The notes: generated from the letters alone by a model not told the origin. DNA of 64,000 nt from CAVWGP01 sp963754645 (GCA_963754645.1 CAVWGP010000012.1:1-64000); one strand, 5' to 3'; counted from the first letter of the stretch, positions 42,427 to 52,522 are shown. Made by a program: numbers and translations.

Positions 42427-42855
42427 TTATGCGGCCTCCTGCTTCTGTTCGGGCTTGGGCGCCGGGGCCCCTTTGGCCGGCGCTGGCTCGCGCTGGGCGA
42501 CGATGATCGTGATATTGGCGAAGGGCTTGATGATGCGACCGGCGCGGCCCTTGGACTTGGGCTGCCAGCGCTTCAGGGTCATGTTCGGGCCGACATAGGC
42601 TTCCTTGACGTAGAGCTTGTCGACATCGAGGCCGTGATTGTTCTCGGCGTTGGCGATCGCCGATTCGAGCAGCTTCTGCACGTTGCGCGCGATGCGCTTG
42701 GGCGAAAAGCGCAGCAGGTCGACCGCCTGGTCCGCCTTCTTGCCGCGAATCATGCCGGCGACGAGATTGAGCTTCTGCCAACTGATGCGCACCCGGTTGG
42801 CCTTGGCCTGCGCCTCGGTATCCGACAGGCGCCGTTTGAATTTGGGTTTGCCCAT
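42427..42855 (-). CDS. rplV: 50S ribosomal protein L22, extended
   Basis: A 142-residue L22. The core (LNLVAGMIRGKKADQAVDLL, KLLESAIANAENNHGLDVDK and the exit-tunnel loop PRAKGRA-like QPKSKGRAGRIIKP) is canonical. The last 20 residues (EPAPAKGAPAPKPEQKQEAA) are a proline/alanine/glutamine tail. It starts 2 bases after rpsS ends. Confidence 0.95.
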   Translation of the reverse strand: MGKPKFKRRLSDTEAQAKANRVRISWQKLNLVAGMIRGKKADQAVDLLRFSPKRIARNVQKLLESAIANAENNHGLDVDKLYVKEAYVGPNMTLKRWQPKSKGRAGRIIKPFANITIIVAQREPAPAKGAPAPKPEQKQEAA

Positions 42856-42857
42856 GG

Positions 42858-43148
42858 CTAGTCCCTTTTCGGCGTCGAGACCGCCTTCTTGTCGGCGGAG
42901 TGGCCGTGGAAATTGCGCGTCGGCGAGAACTCGCCGAACTTGTGGCCGATCATGTTCTCGGTGACGAGCACGGGAATGAATTTCTGCCCGTTGTGCACGC
43001 CGAAGGTGAGCCCGACGAATTGCGGCAGGATCGTCGAACGGCGCGACCATATCTTGATCACCTCGTTGCGGCCCGAGGCGCGCGACTTCTCCGCCTTCTT
43101 CATCAGATAGCCGTCGACGAACGGCCCTTTCCATACCGAGCGAGCCAT
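42858..43148 (-). CDS. rpsS: 30S ribosomal protein S19
   Basis: A 96-residue S19: MARSVWKGPFVDGYLMKKAE, SRRSTILPQFVGLTFGVHNG and MIGHKFGEFSPTRNFHGHSA are canonical. It lies 11 bases after rplB and 2 before rplV. Confidence 0.97.
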   Translation of the reverse strand: MARSVWKGPFVDGYLMKKAEKSRASGRNEVIKIWSRRSTILPQFVGLTFGVHNGQKFIPVLVTENMIGHKFGEFSPTRNFHGHSADKKAVSTPKRD

Positions 43149-43159
43149 CGCTCCACTCC

Positions 43160-43981
43160 CTATTTCACGTTGCGGCGCCGGATAATGAACTTATCCGTGC
43201 GCTTGTTTTTGCGGGTCTTGTAACCCTTGGTCGGCACGCCCCAGGGCGTCACCGGATGGCGGTTGCCGCGGGTGCGGCCGCCGTGCGGATGATCGACCGG
43301 GTTCATCACTTCGCCGCGGCTCTGCGGGCGGATGCCGCGCCAGCGGTTGCGGCCGGCCTTGCCGATCTGCCGGTTCTGATGATCGGCATTCGACACCGCG
43401 CCGATCGTCGCCCAGCAATCGGCGCGCACGACGCGCATTTCGCCCGAGTTCAGGCGAAGCTGGGCGTTGCCCTGATCGCGGCCGACGATTTGCACATAGG
43501 CGCCCGCCGAGCGCGACAACTGCCCGCCGCCGCCGATCTTGAGCTCGACATTGTGGACGATCGTGCCGATCGGGATATTGGCGAGCGGCAGCGCATTGCC
43601 CGGCTTGATATCCGCCTTGGGTCCGGCTTCGACGCTGTCGCCGGCATTGAGCCGCTGCGGGGCCAGGATGTAGGCGAGCGTGCCGTCCTCGTACTTGATC
43701 AGCGCGATGAAGGCAGAGCGGTTGGGATCGTATTCGATGCGCTCGACCGTCGCCTTGCCGAGCTTGCGGCGCTTGAAATCGATCACGCGATAGCGCTGCT
43801 TGTGGCCGCCGCCCTTGTGGCGCGAGGTGATGTGGCCGTGATTGTTGCGCCCGCCGGTGCTGGCGCCGCCGGCGCCCGAGGTCAGGTATTTGACCGGCTT
43901 GCCCTTCCACAGCTCCGAGCGGTCGACGAGGATGACGCCGCGCGTGCCGGGGGTTACGGGATTGAGTGATTTCAGCGCCAT
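43160..43981 (-). CDS. rplB: 50S ribosomal protein L2
   Basis: A 273-residue L2 needed for subunit joining and peptidyl transfer. Canonical parts are the N-terminal KSLNPVTPGTRGVILVDRSE, GRNNHGHITSRHKGGGHKQR and the C-terminal MNPVDHPHGGRTRGNRHPVT, which holds the conserved histidine near the peptidyl-transferase centre. It follows rplW by 3 bases. Confidence 0.97.
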   Translation of the reverse strand: MALKSLNPVTPGTRGVILVDRSELWKGKPVKYLTSGAGGASTGGRNNHGHITSRHKGGGHKQRYRVIDFKRRKLGKATVERIEYDPNRSAFIALIKYEDGTLAYILAPQRLNAGDSVEAGPKADIKPGNALPLANIPIGTIVHNVELKIGGGGQLSRSAGAYVQIVGRDQGNAQLRLNSGEMRVVRADCWATIGAVSNADHQNRQIGKAGRNRWRGIRPQSRGEVMNPVDHPHGGRTRGNRHPVTPWGVPTKGYKTRKNKRTDKFIIRRRNVK

Positions 43982-43984
43982 CGC

Positions 43985-44311
43985 CTACACCCCTGTCGTC
44001 ACGTCGATGATTTGGCCCTTTTCGAGCGTGATGATCGCTTTCTTGTAATCCGAGCGCTTGCCGCGCCGGCCGAGCGTCAACTTTTTCTTGCCCATGGTGC
44101 GCAGCGTGTTCACCGCCGCCACCTTGACGCCGAAGATGCCCTCGACCGCCGCCTTGATCTCGGGCTTGGTCGCGTCGATGGCCACGCGGAACGTCACTTG
44201 GCCGTGCTCCGAGCCGCGCGTCGCTTTTTCGGTGATCACCGGCCTTTGCACCACTTCGTACATGCGCGCCTTGCTGAGGATCAGGCCTTTTTTCGGCGTT
44301 TTTTCGTTCAT
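43985..44311 (-). CDS. rplW: 50S ribosomal protein L23
   Basis: A 108-residue L23, which lies at the tunnel exit and docks trigger factor and SRP. The core YEVVQRPVITEKAT and AVEGIFGVKVAAVNTLRTMG is canonical. The start MNEKTPKKGLILSKARMYEV overlaps the rplD stop by four bases (ATGA), which supports it over the internal MYEVV. Confidence 0.95.
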   Translation of the reverse strand: MNEKTPKKGLILSKARMYEVVQRPVITEKATRGSEHGQVTFRVAIDATKPEIKAAVEGIFGVKVAAVNTLRTMGKKKLTLGRRGKRSDYKKAIITLEKGQIIDVTTGV

Positions 44312-44973
44312 GCCAGCCTCGCTTCCAGCGCCTTGACCGCGTCCTGGGTGAGGACGAGCGTGTCGCGCCGGATGATGTCGTAGACGTTGGCGCCTTGAAT
44401 CGGGATCACGTCCAAATTCGGAATGTTGCGCGCCGCGCGCGCGAAGGCGCCGTCGATGGTGGCGCCGCCGATGATGAGCGCGTTGTTGGCGCCGAGACCG
44501 GCGAGCTTCGCCCGGAGCGCGCTGGTGGCGCCGATCCCGCCGCCCTTCTTCGCCGGCGTTTTCGGTTTGCCGGCCGCGAGCACGGCGGCGTCGAGGACGA
44601 TGAGCTTGCCCTCGGATTGCTTGGTCGAGAGCGCCGTCTTCAAGCCGAGCGCGCGCACTTTCTTCGGCAGCTTGAAGCCGTAGTCGCGCGGCTTGGGGCC
44701 GAAGATCACGGCGCCGCCGCGGAACTGCGGCGAGCGCAGCGAGCCTTGCCGCGCATTGCCCGTGCCTTTTTGCGCGTAGGGCTTCTTCGAGCGGCCGCGG
44801 ATGTCGCCGATTTCCTTGGTGCTGGCCGTGCCGGCGCGGCGCTTGGCGAGCTGCCAGTTGATGACGCGCGCCAGGATGTCCTTGCGTACCGGAACGCCGA
44901 ATACGGCTTCGTTGAGATCGATCTCGCCCTTGGGCTGGTTGTCGAGATCGACGATTTTCGCCTTGATCGTCAT
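44308..44973 (-). CDS. rplD: 50S ribosomal protein L4
   Basis: A 221-residue L4, whose loop lines the exit tunnel and which in E. coli represses the S10 operon. The segments VINWQLAKRRAGTASTKEIG, RSKKPYAQKGTGNARQGSLR and RGGAVIFGPKPRDYGFKLPK are canonical. Its start overlaps the rplC stop and its stop overlaps the rplW start by four bases each. Confidence 0.96.
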   Translation of the reverse strand: MTIKAKIVDLDNQPKGEIDLNEAVFGVPVRKDILARVINWQLAKRRAGTASTKEIGDIRGRSKKPYAQKGTGNARQGSLRSPQFRGGAVIFGPKPRDYGFKLPKKVRALGLKTALSTKQSEGKLIVLDAAVLAAGKPKTPAKKGGGIGATSALRAKLAGLGANNALIIGGATIDGAFARAARNIPNLDVIPIQGANVYDIIRRDTLVLTQDAVKALEARLA

Positions 44974-45701
44974 GCCGATTTTCCTTCCCCGGCGGGTTTG
45001 GCCGGCGCGGCGGGCGTGGCCGGCGCGGCGCCGCGCAGGCCCGCGGGCCGCGGCGCGTCCTTGTGCACCGGCCGCTTCATCGCGTCCGTGATGGTGACGA
45101 AAATTCCCTCGGGACCGGGCACCGAGCCGCCGACCAGGATCAGGCCGCGCTCGGGATCGGTGCCGACGATGGTGAGATTCTGCTGGGTGCGCAAGCGCGC
45201 GCCCATGTGGCCCGCCATTTTTTTGCCTTTGAAGACGCGGCCCGGATCCTGGCGGTGACCGGTCGAGCCGTGCGAGCGATGCGACACCGAGACGCCGTGC
45301 GAGGCGCGCAGGCCCTTGAAATGGTGCCGCTTCATCGCGCCGGCGAAGCCGCGGCCGACCGTGATGCCGCGCACATCGACCATTTGGCCGACGACGAAGT
45401 GATTGGCGCCGAGCTCGGCGCCGATCGGCAGCAGCGCGTCGTCGCTGACGCGGAACTCGCGGATGCGCGCCTTGGGCTCGATCTTGACCTTGGCATATTC
45501 GCCGCGCAGCGGCTTGACGACGTTCTTGACCTTGGCCTTGCCGATTCCCATGCGCACGGCGGTGTAGCCGTCCTTTTCCTTGGTGCGCTGGCCGACGACC
45601 TGGCAGCCGTCGAGCGCCAGCACGGTGACCGGCACGTGGACGCCCTTGTCCGTGAACACGCGCGACATACCGAGTTTCTTCGCGAGGACTCCGGTGCGCA
45701 T
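44970..45701 (-). CDS. rplC: 50S ribosomal protein L3
   Basis: A 243-residue L3. Canonical parts are MRTGVLAKKLGMSRVFTDKG, HFKGLRASHGVSVSHRSHGS-TGHRQDPGRVFKGKKMAGHM and VGTDPERGLILVGGSVPGPE. The glutamine after TGH marks a methylation-type site in relatives. The C-terminal 25 residues (RPAGLRGAAPATPAAPAKPA) are an alanine/proline tail. Its start shares one base with the rpsJ stop. Confidence 0.96.
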   Translation of the reverse strand: MRTGVLAKKLGMSRVFTDKGVHVPVTVLALDGCQVVGQRTKEKDGYTAVRMGIGKAKVKNVVKPLRGEYAKVKIEPKARIREFRVSDDALLPIGAELGANHFVVGQMVDVRGITVGRGFAGAMKRHHFKGLRASHGVSVSHRSHGSTGHRQDPGRVFKGKKMAGHMGARLRTQQNLTIVGTDPERGLILVGGSVPGPEGIFVTITDAMKRPVHKDAPRPAGLRGAAPATPAAPAKPAGEGKSA

Positions 45702-46027
45702 CAGCGTTCTTCCTTGGCGCGGAGCTTGATGTCGACGTGGACGCCGGGCGACAGATCGAGCTTGCCCAGCGCGTCCACGGTTTGCGGCGTCGGATCGACG
45801 ATGTCGATCAGGCGCTTGTGGGTGCGCATCTCGAACTGCTCGCGCGACTTCTTATCGACGTGCGGCGAGCGCAGCACGGTGTATTTCTGTATCCGCGTCG
45901 GCAGCGGAATTGGGCCGCGCACCTGCGCGCCGGTCCGCTTGGCCGTGCTCACGATTTCGCCCGTCGACTGGTCGAGCAGGCGATGATCGTAGGCTTTCAG
46001 CCGGATCCTGATGGTTTGATTTTCCAT
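45701..46027 (-). CDS. rpsJ: 30S ribosomal protein S10
   Basis: A 108-residue S10 (NusE), also a transcription antitermination factor. IRIRLKAYDHRLLDQSTGEI, VRGPIPLPTRIQKYTVLRSP and FEMRTHKRLIDIVDPTPQTV are canonical. It heads the S10 operon, 49 bases after tuf, with a hairpin in that gap. Confidence 0.97.
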   Translation of the reverse strand: MENQTIRIRLKAYDHRLLDQSTGEIVSTAKRTGAQVRGPIPLPTRIQKYTVLRSPHVDKKSREQFEMRTHKRLIDIVDPTPQTVDALGKLDLSPGVHVDIKLRAKEER

Positions 46028-46043
46028 TCACGCACCCAATCGA

Positions 46044-46067
46044 AATGCCGGCGCAAGTGCCGGCATT
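46044..46067 (-). terminator. Hairpin between tuf and rpsJ
   Basis: A perfect inverted repeat AATGCCGGC-gcaagt-GCCGGCATT gives a 9-bp stem with a 6-base loop. On the minus strand it is followed only by TTTCG, so it may act as a partial terminator, an attenuator or an RNA-processing site separating tuf from the S10 operon. Confidence 0.55.
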
Positions 46068-46076
46068 GCCGGTTTT

Positions 46077-47267
<1,191 letters not shown>

Positions 47268-47322
47268 CGTCGTCCTCTTTCCCTGACGTCAAGTTCGTTC
47301 GTTTGCCGGCGCCGCGACGGCG

Positions 47323-49404
47323 CTAGGCCATGATTTTCTTGCGCACTTCTTCCATGATCGACTGCGGCACCGGCGCGTAGTGGTCGAAATGCATCGTGTA
47401 GCTGGCGCGGCCTTGCGTCATCGAGCGCAGGTTGTTGACGTAGCCGAACATGTTGGCCAGCGGCACCATGGCGCTGATGACCTGCGCGTTGCCGCGCATC
47501 TCGGTGCCGGTGAGGTGGCCGCGCCGGCTGACGAGATCGCCCTGCACCACGCCGAAATAATCCTGCGGGCAGACCGCCTCGACGCGCATGATCGGCTCAA
47601 GCAGCCGGGGGCCGCATTTCGGGATGCCTTCGCGGAACGCGGCGCGGGCCGCGATCTCGAAGGTGAGCGCGTTCGAATCGACGTCGTGATAGGCGCCGTC
47701 GTAGAGCGAGGCCTTGAAGTCGATGCACGGGAAGCCGGCGAGCACGCCGCTTTCCTTTTGCGTCTTCAGGCCCTTTTCGACCGACGGAATGAACTCGCGC
47801 GGCACGTTGCCGCCGGTCACGTCGTTCTCGAACACGAAGCCCGAGCCCGGCGGCAGCGGCTCGAAGCGGATCTTGACGCGGGCATATTGCCCGGCGCCGC
47901 CGGTCTGCTTCTTGTGGATGTAGTCGATGTCGGCGGCGCGCGAGATGGTTTCGCGGTAGGCGACCTGCGGCGGACCGACATTGGCCTCGACCTTATATTC
48001 GCGCTTCATGCGGTCGACGATGATTTCGAGATGCAGCTCGCCCATGCCGGCGATGATCGTCTCGCCGCTCTCGAGATCGGAGCGCACGCGGAACGACGGA
48101 TCCTCGGCGGCCAGGCGCTGCAGCGCCACGCCCATCTTGTCGTAGTCGGCCTTGGTCTTGGGCTCGACGGCGACCGAGATGACGGGCTCGGGGAAGATCA
48201 TCTTTTCGAGCACGATCGGCTTGGCGGCGTCGCAGAGGGTGTCGCCGGTGCGCACGTCCTTCATGCCGGCGAAGGCGACGATGTCGCCGGCGCGCGCTTC
48301 CTTGATGTCTTCGCGGTTGTTGGCATGCATCAGCAGCATGCGGCCGACGCGCTCGCGATTGTTGTTGCGCGTCGAATTGACGATGCCGACGCCGGTCTCG
48401 ATCACGCCGGAATAGACGCGGGCGAAGGTCAGCGTGCCGACGAAGGGATCGCTCATGATCTTGAAGGCGAGGGCGGCGAACGGATCGTCGTCGGAGCGGC
48501 GGCGCACCATCGGCTCGTCGCTGCCCGGCTTGGTGCCCTTGACGTCGGCGAGGTCGATCGGCGCCGGCAGGAAATCGACGACGGCGTCGAGCAGCAGCTG
48601 CACGCCCTTGTTCTTGAACGCCGAGCCGCAGATCACCGGCACGAACTTGTAGTTGATCGTGCCCTTGCGGATACAGGCGTTGAGCGTGTCGGCGTCGGGA
48701 TCGGTGCCGTTGAGATAGGCTTCGAGGGCCGTGTCGTCCATTTCGAGCGCGATCTCGACCATTTCCTTGCGCGCGTCGGCGGCGGCGTCGGCCATGTCGG
48801 CGGGTATGTCGATGATGTCGAACTTGGCGCCGAGCTCTTCGCCGTTCCAGATCACGGCCTTCATGCGCACCAGGTCGACGACGCCCTTGAAGCCGGCTTC
48901 GAAGCCGACCGGAAGATGCAGCACCAGCGGCCGGGTGCCGAGGCGCGATTTCATCATCTCGACGCAGCGCGGATAGTCGGCGCCGGTGCGGTCCATCTTG
49001 TTGACGAAGCAGATGCGCGGCACGCCGTATTTGTCGGCCTGGCGCCACACGGTTTCGGATTGCGGCTCGACGCCGGCGACCGAGTCGAACACCGTGACCG
49101 CGCCGTCGAGCACGCGCAGCGAGCGCTCGACTTCGATGGTGAAATCGACATGGCCCGGCGTGTCGATGATGTTGACGCGGTGATCGCGCCACTCGCACGT
49201 GGTCGCCGCCGAGGTGATGGTGATGCCGCGTTCCTGCTCCTGCTCCATCCAATCCATCGTCGCGGTGCCGTCGTGCACCTCGCCGATTTTATGCGACTTG
49301 CCGGTATAATAGAGAATGCGCTCGGTGGTCGTGGTCTTGCCGGCATCGATGTGGGCCATGATGCCGATATTGCGGTAGCGCTCGAGCGGATGGGTGCGGG
49401 CCAT
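47323..49404 (-). CDS. fusA: Elongation factor G
   Basis: A 693-residue translocation GTPase. The G domain shows AHIDAGKTTTTERILYYTG, DTPGHVDF and FVNKMDRTGADY. Domain IV has GGAGQYARVKIRFEPLPPGS and domain V MVPLANMFGYVNNLRSMTQG-RASYTMHFDHY. It follows rpsG by 18 bases in the str operon. Confidence 0.98.
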   Translation of the reverse strand: MARTHPLERYRNIGIMAHIDAGKTTTTERILYYTGKSHKIGEVHDGTATMDWMEQEQERGITITSAATTCEWRDHRVNIIDTPGHVDFTIEVERSLRVLDGAVTVFDSVAGVEPQSETVWRQADKYGVPRICFVNKMDRTGADYPRCVEMMKSRLGTRPLVLHLPVGFEAGFKGVVDLVRMKAVIWNGEELGAKFDIIDIPADMADAAADARKEMVEIALEMDDTALEAYLNGTDPDADTLNACIRKGTINYKFVPVICGSAFKNKGVQLLLDAVVDFLPAPIDLADVKGTKPGSDEPMVRRRSDDDPFAALAFKIMSDPFVGTLTFARVYSGVIETGVGIVNSTRNNNRERVGRMLLMHANNREDIKEARAGDIVAFAGMKDVRTGDTLCDAAKPIVLEKMIFPEPVISVAVEPKTKADYDKMGVALQRLAAEDPSFRVRSDLESGETIIAGMGELHLEIIVDRMKREYKVEANVGPPQVAYRETISRAADIDYIHKKQTGGAGQYARVKIRFEPLPPGSGFVFENDVTGGNVPREFIPSVEKGLKTQKESGVLAGFPCIDFKASLYDGAYHDVDSNALTFEIAARAAFREGIPKCGPRLLEPIMRVEAVCPQDYFGVVQGDLVSRRGHLTGTEMRGNAQVISAMVPLANMFGYVNNLRSMTQGRASYTMHFDHYAPVPQSIMEEVRKKIMA

Positions 49405-49422
49405 GGCGATGTTCCTTGCGAT

Positions 49423-49893
49423 CTACCAGCGGTAATGCGCGAAGGCGCGGTTGGCGTCGGCCATCTTGTGCGTGTCTTCCCGCTTCTTGACGGCGGTGCC
49501 GCGGTTCTCGGCCGCTTCCATCAGCTCGACCGACAGGCGCTGGGCCATGGTGCGCTCGGCGCGGGCGCGCGCGGCGGCGATGAGCCAGCGCAGCGCCAGG
49601 GCCTGGGAGCGCTCGGAGCGCACCTCGACCGGCACCTGGTAGGTGGCGCCGCCGACGCGCCGCGAGCGCACTTCGATCGACGGCTTGGTGTTGTTGACCG
49701 CGGCGTGGAACACGTCGAGCGGGCTCTTCTTGAGCTTCTTCTCGATGATGTCGAACGAGCCGTAGATGATGTTCTCGGCGACCGATTTCTTGCCCCGCGT
49801 CATCACCGCGCTCATGAACTTGGCAAGGATGAAATCGCCATACTTGGCGTCGGGCAGGAATTCGCGTTTTTCGGCGGAACGGCGGCGGGCCAT
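49423..49893 (-). CDS. rpsG: 30S ribosomal protein S7
   Basis: A 156-residue S7, the head-organising 16S rRNA binder and str operon regulator in E. coli. MARRRSAEKREFLPDAKYGD, FHAAVNNTKPSIEVRSRRVG-GATYQVPVEV and the end ANRAFAHYRW are canonical. It lies 12 bases after rpsL. Confidence 0.97.
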   Translation of the reverse strand: MARRRSAEKREFLPDAKYGDFILAKFMSAVMTRGKKSVAENIIYGSFDIIEKKLKKSPLDVFHAAVNNTKPSIEVRSRRVGGATYQVPVEVRSERSQALALRWLIAAARARAERTMAQRLSVELMEAAENRGTAVKKREDTHKMADANRAFAHYRW

Positions 49894-49905
49894 GCTTCGG
49901 TCTCC

Positions 49906-50277
49906 TTACTTCGGGCGCTTGGCGCCGTATTTCGAACGGCGTTGGCGGCGCTTCTCGAGCCCTTGCGTGTCGAGCGTGCCGCGCACGATGTGGTAACGCA
50001 CGCCCGGCAGGTCCTTGACGCGGCCGCCGCGGATCATGACGACCGAATGCTCCTGCAGATTGTGGCCCTCGCCCGGGATGTAGCTCACCACCTCGAAGCC
50101 GTTGGTCAGCCGCACCTTGGCCACCTTGCGCAAGGCCGAGTTCGGCTTCTTGGGCGTGGTGGTGTAGACGCGCGTGCAGACGCCGCGCTTCTGCGGCGAT
50201 TCGGCGAGCGCCGGCGCCTTGTTGCGCGTGCCCTTGGAGGAGCGCGATTTGCGAATCAGTTGGTTGATTGTCGGCAT
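49906..50277 (-). CDS. rpsL: 30S ribosomal protein S12
   Basis: A 123-residue S12 of the decoding centre. MPTINQLIRKSRSSKGTRNK is the standard start. The positions linked to streptomycin response in other bacteria are the wild-type K43 (TTPKKPNSALRK) and K88 (GGRVKDLPG). The end KRRQRRSKYGAKRPK is canonical. It opens the str operon after a leader of about 310 bases. Confidence 0.97.
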   Translation of the reverse strand: MPTINQLIRKSRSSKGTRNKAPALAESPQKRGVCTRVYTTTPKKPNSALRKVAKVRLTNGFEVVSYIPGEGHNLQEHSVVMIRGGRVKDLPGVRYHIVRGTLDTQGLEKRRQRRSKYGAKRPK

Positions 50278-50448
50278 CGAGTGCCCTGCCCGTCTCGCTG
50301 GTCCGGTTTCCGGTGGTCGGTCTAGTTTTGCCTTCGCCATCCGATCCGCGCCGCCATGGCTGCAAAAAAATTCCGACCGAGATGCCGGACTTCGGCGACC
50401 TCGGCCGGTGCAGCGCCGCCCGGTTTGCGCCGCGCTCTTGCGAGCGGT

Positions 50449-50472
50449 GCTCTTTCGAACGATCGAAAGAGC
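50449..50472 (-). promoter_or_regulatory. Perfect hairpin in the rpsL leader
   Basis: GCTCTTTCG-aacgat-CGAAAGAGC is a perfect 9-bp inverted repeat, 171 bases upstream of the rpsL start and downstream of the predicted promoter. It would be transcribed in the str operon leader. It lacks a T-run, so it may be regulatory or for processing rather than a terminator. Confidence 0.45.
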
Positions 50473-50593
50473 GGGCACGGAACGATGGGGCGTGTGACAC
50501 GGATCTAAAAACAGCCACAAGACCGGCCGTAGACCGAAGCGCCGCCAGAAGGCGCAGCGTCGGCTCACGTGCTGGAGTCCTGTTGAGGACTGG

Positions 50594-50622
50594 AAATTAG
50601 TGAAGAGAAGCCGAGCCGTCAA
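50594..50622 (-). promoter_or_regulatory. Predicted sigma-70 promoter of the str operon
   Basis: On the minus strand TTGACG (50622-50617) and TAATTT (50599-50594) are separated by 17 bases. The rest of 50278-50721 is the 5' leader and the gap to the next gene's end; I see no other gene there. Confidence 0.5.
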
Positions 50623-50721
50623 GCAGCTAAATCGGCGGATTCCAAATGGAAAGCGCCATTCGCCGGGGTTCGGCGCCGGGCGATGTGTCGCAGCGCAACT
50701 TAAGCGGCCGGTGCCGCGGCA

Positions 50722-51122
50722 TCATGGCCTCGGTTTGGCTACGAACGCCGCGTCCGCGGCCAATTGCAAGCAATTTCCTTCTGGTCCGGCTTTCTTTCAG
50801 GCCAACCGACAATATTGGCGTGATTCCGCGGCGGCTCGGACGGCTCGATCTCAAGCTTGCGCCGCCGCGCGGCGACAGCGGCAAGATCGGCGCGGCCGTA
50901 GAGCGTTGCTGGCCGACGATCGGCCACGTCTTGTCCCATCGCCCAGAGATCGGTCGGCGACAGAGCCAGGTGCCGCGTGACCGACAGCGCCAGGTTCGGC
51001 GGCGGCATGAAGGCCTCGGGCCTGACCGTGCCGCTTTCGGAGCGAAAATGTCTGCTGTACAGAACAAACCGCGCCAGCGCCTCATCGTCGGCGACCGGCG
51101 ATGGCGCTCCGTTCCCAGTCAC
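50722..51122 (-). CDS. Hypothetical protein, third gene of accessory operon (frameshift near end)
   Basis: A small protein of about 130 residues that I recognise only as a recurrent unnamed type, with ARFVLYSRHFRSESGTVRPE, AFMPPPNLALSVTRHLALSP, DLWAMGQDVADRRPATLYGR-ADL and NHANIVGWPERKPDQKEIA. It starts at GTG 51122, overlapping the previous stop (GTGA). The frame as written ends at 50739 with a poor tail (CNWPRTRRS). One missing base near 50764 would give a more typical ending, LAADAAFVAKPRP, with a stop at 50722-50724; I infer that deletion. Function unknown. Confidence 0.6.
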
Positions 51123-51613
51123 GCCGCGTAGACCCGCTTGATCAGATCGAAGATCGCCGCCGGAAACTCGCCGAAAAACGGCTCCGTCGCGTGCGGGTTC
51201 CGCGGGCCAATCAACGCGGCGTAATGGAGATCGCCCGCCGGGTCGGCGCTCACCGACAGGACGCGGCGCGGTCCGGCATGCCATTCCAGCGTCACCTGCC
51301 CGTCGGGGTCGGCGCTGATGGAGGGCGCGGGCGCGCCAAGCGGCAGAACATCGAGCAAATGGCGGGCGATCGCGACAGTCTCGCCAGCGACCGGACGCGC
51401 ATCGTAGCCGTCCCAATTCGCCGTCCGGCACTCGGCCGCGACCGCGGCGAGTTCGGCATGGGCTTTGTCGAGGCCGGCGCCGAATGCGTGGGAACGGCGC
51501 AAGTGATCGACGCATTTCGCGTTTTCGTCGGCAATAAACAGAGCTTCTGCGCTTGCGCCGAGCACTGGCGGCGCCGGCGCATTCATTCTCATTGCCATTG
51601 TCGAGGGATTCAT
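51119..51613 (-). CDS. Hypothetical protein, second gene of accessory operon
   Basis: A 164-residue soluble protein of unknown function. Recognisable segments are TANWDGYDARPVAGETVAIA, ISADPDGQVTLEWHAGPRRV-LSVSADPAGDLHYAALIG and the end IFDLIKRVYAA. Proteins with this NWDGYDA pattern are scattered among bacteria, usually in small operons. The start overlaps the stop of the TIGR04255-like gene (ATGA), and the stop overlaps the next start (GTGA), so all three are translationally coupled. Confidence 0.65.
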   Translation of the reverse strand: MNPSTMAMRMNAPAPPVLGASAEALFIADENAKCVDHLRRSHAFGAGLDKAHAELAAVAAECRTANWDGYDARPVAGETVAIARHLLDVLPLGAPAPSISADPDGQVTLEWHAGPRRVLSVSADPAGDLHYAALIGPRNPHATEPFFGEFPAAIFDLIKRVYAA

Positions 51614-52375
51614 TTGAAGGTTTCCAACGCCTGCGCCGTCATACTACCGAAGAAAATTTTGTTTTTCGGCCATCGCATTTTGACCAGGCGCTGCGGCAGC
51701 GAGTTCTCGATCCACCGGCATCGGATGCGCCGTTGAAACGTCTATATCGACAAGCAAACTCGGAAAATTCGCTTTTTCCGATGAACCTGGTTGGATCGTC
51801 TTAATCACTCTCGCCAAGTAGGGTTGGCCGGGTAATTCGAACCAATCCTGGTACATGAATCCGGCGAACTCGACAGGCAAGGCGGCGGGCGCCCGCGGTC
51901 CAACAATCAAATATTCGTCCATTTCGACCGGTCCATATGGCAGCGAAATGCGATTGATGTAGCGCAGACTGATGCGCTCGATTTCCGCGGGTGCCGCGAT
52001 ATCTTGGTAGACGCGCCAAAGCCGCATCGATTCGGTCAACAATTGTTCCCAATTCAAATAAGGTTTCAGCCGGCTGAACGTGAAAGCCGAAACGGCTCCA
52101 TTTTCGCCACATGCAGTCGGTTGCCGCCTTCAAGCAGGAGGCCGCCAAAGGATTGCCGATAAGAACTTGAGTAAACATTGGCGATCCCGTCTTGCCGCGT
52201 ATCTGCCGGCACGAGCAGGTCGATCGAGCCATAATCCGGGAGCAAGGGAAGGAGCCGATCGCGGCTCGCCTCATCGCTCCACGTAGCCGACCGCCCTTGC
52301 TTTGATTTCAATCGCAGCCTCGACAATCGGCGCATTCCGCAAATTCGGGAACTGTTCTTCAATCGGAATTCGCAA
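51610..52375 (-). CDS. TIGR04255-like protein, first gene of accessory operon (three frameshifts)
   Basis: Pieces in three frames rebuild a protein of about 255 residues resembling the TIGR04255 family, which is sporadically distributed and of unknown function. In order: RIPIEEQFPNLRNAPIVEAA, DEASRDRLLPLLPDYGSIDL, YRQSFGGLLLEGGNRLHVAK, LKPYLNWEQLLTESMRLWRV, EIERISLRYINRISLPYGPV and the end WPKNKIFFGSMTAQALETFK. The breaks lie near 52276, 52070 and 51690, each explained by one base. The start is uncertain; TTG 52375 with GAGG upstream is my choice. The stop overlaps the next ATG. Confidence 0.6.
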
Positions 52376-52522
52376 AGGCAGCCTCAATTTGCTGGCATGC
52401 TCGGAGTTGCGCTGTCGCTGCATCGGCCAATGTCGCGCATCAAGGGCGATTGCGCAACCGCCGCGCGGCGCAAATTTGGCGCGCGCCGCCGTTTCTCGGC
52501 AGCGCGCGCTCTTCGCCAAGAA
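52376..52522. other. Gap with no recognised gene
   Basis: The 147 bases between the TIGR04255-like gene and the 62-residue peptide gene, both on the minus strand, should hold the promoter of the three-gene operon. I cannot place promoter boxes with confidence and see no terminator with a T-run. Confidence 0.4.

Noticed and set aside
47380..50325. A 981-codon open frame antisense to fusA, rpsG and rpsL
   Set aside because: The real genes on the minus strand are unmistakable; the long frame results from codon bias.
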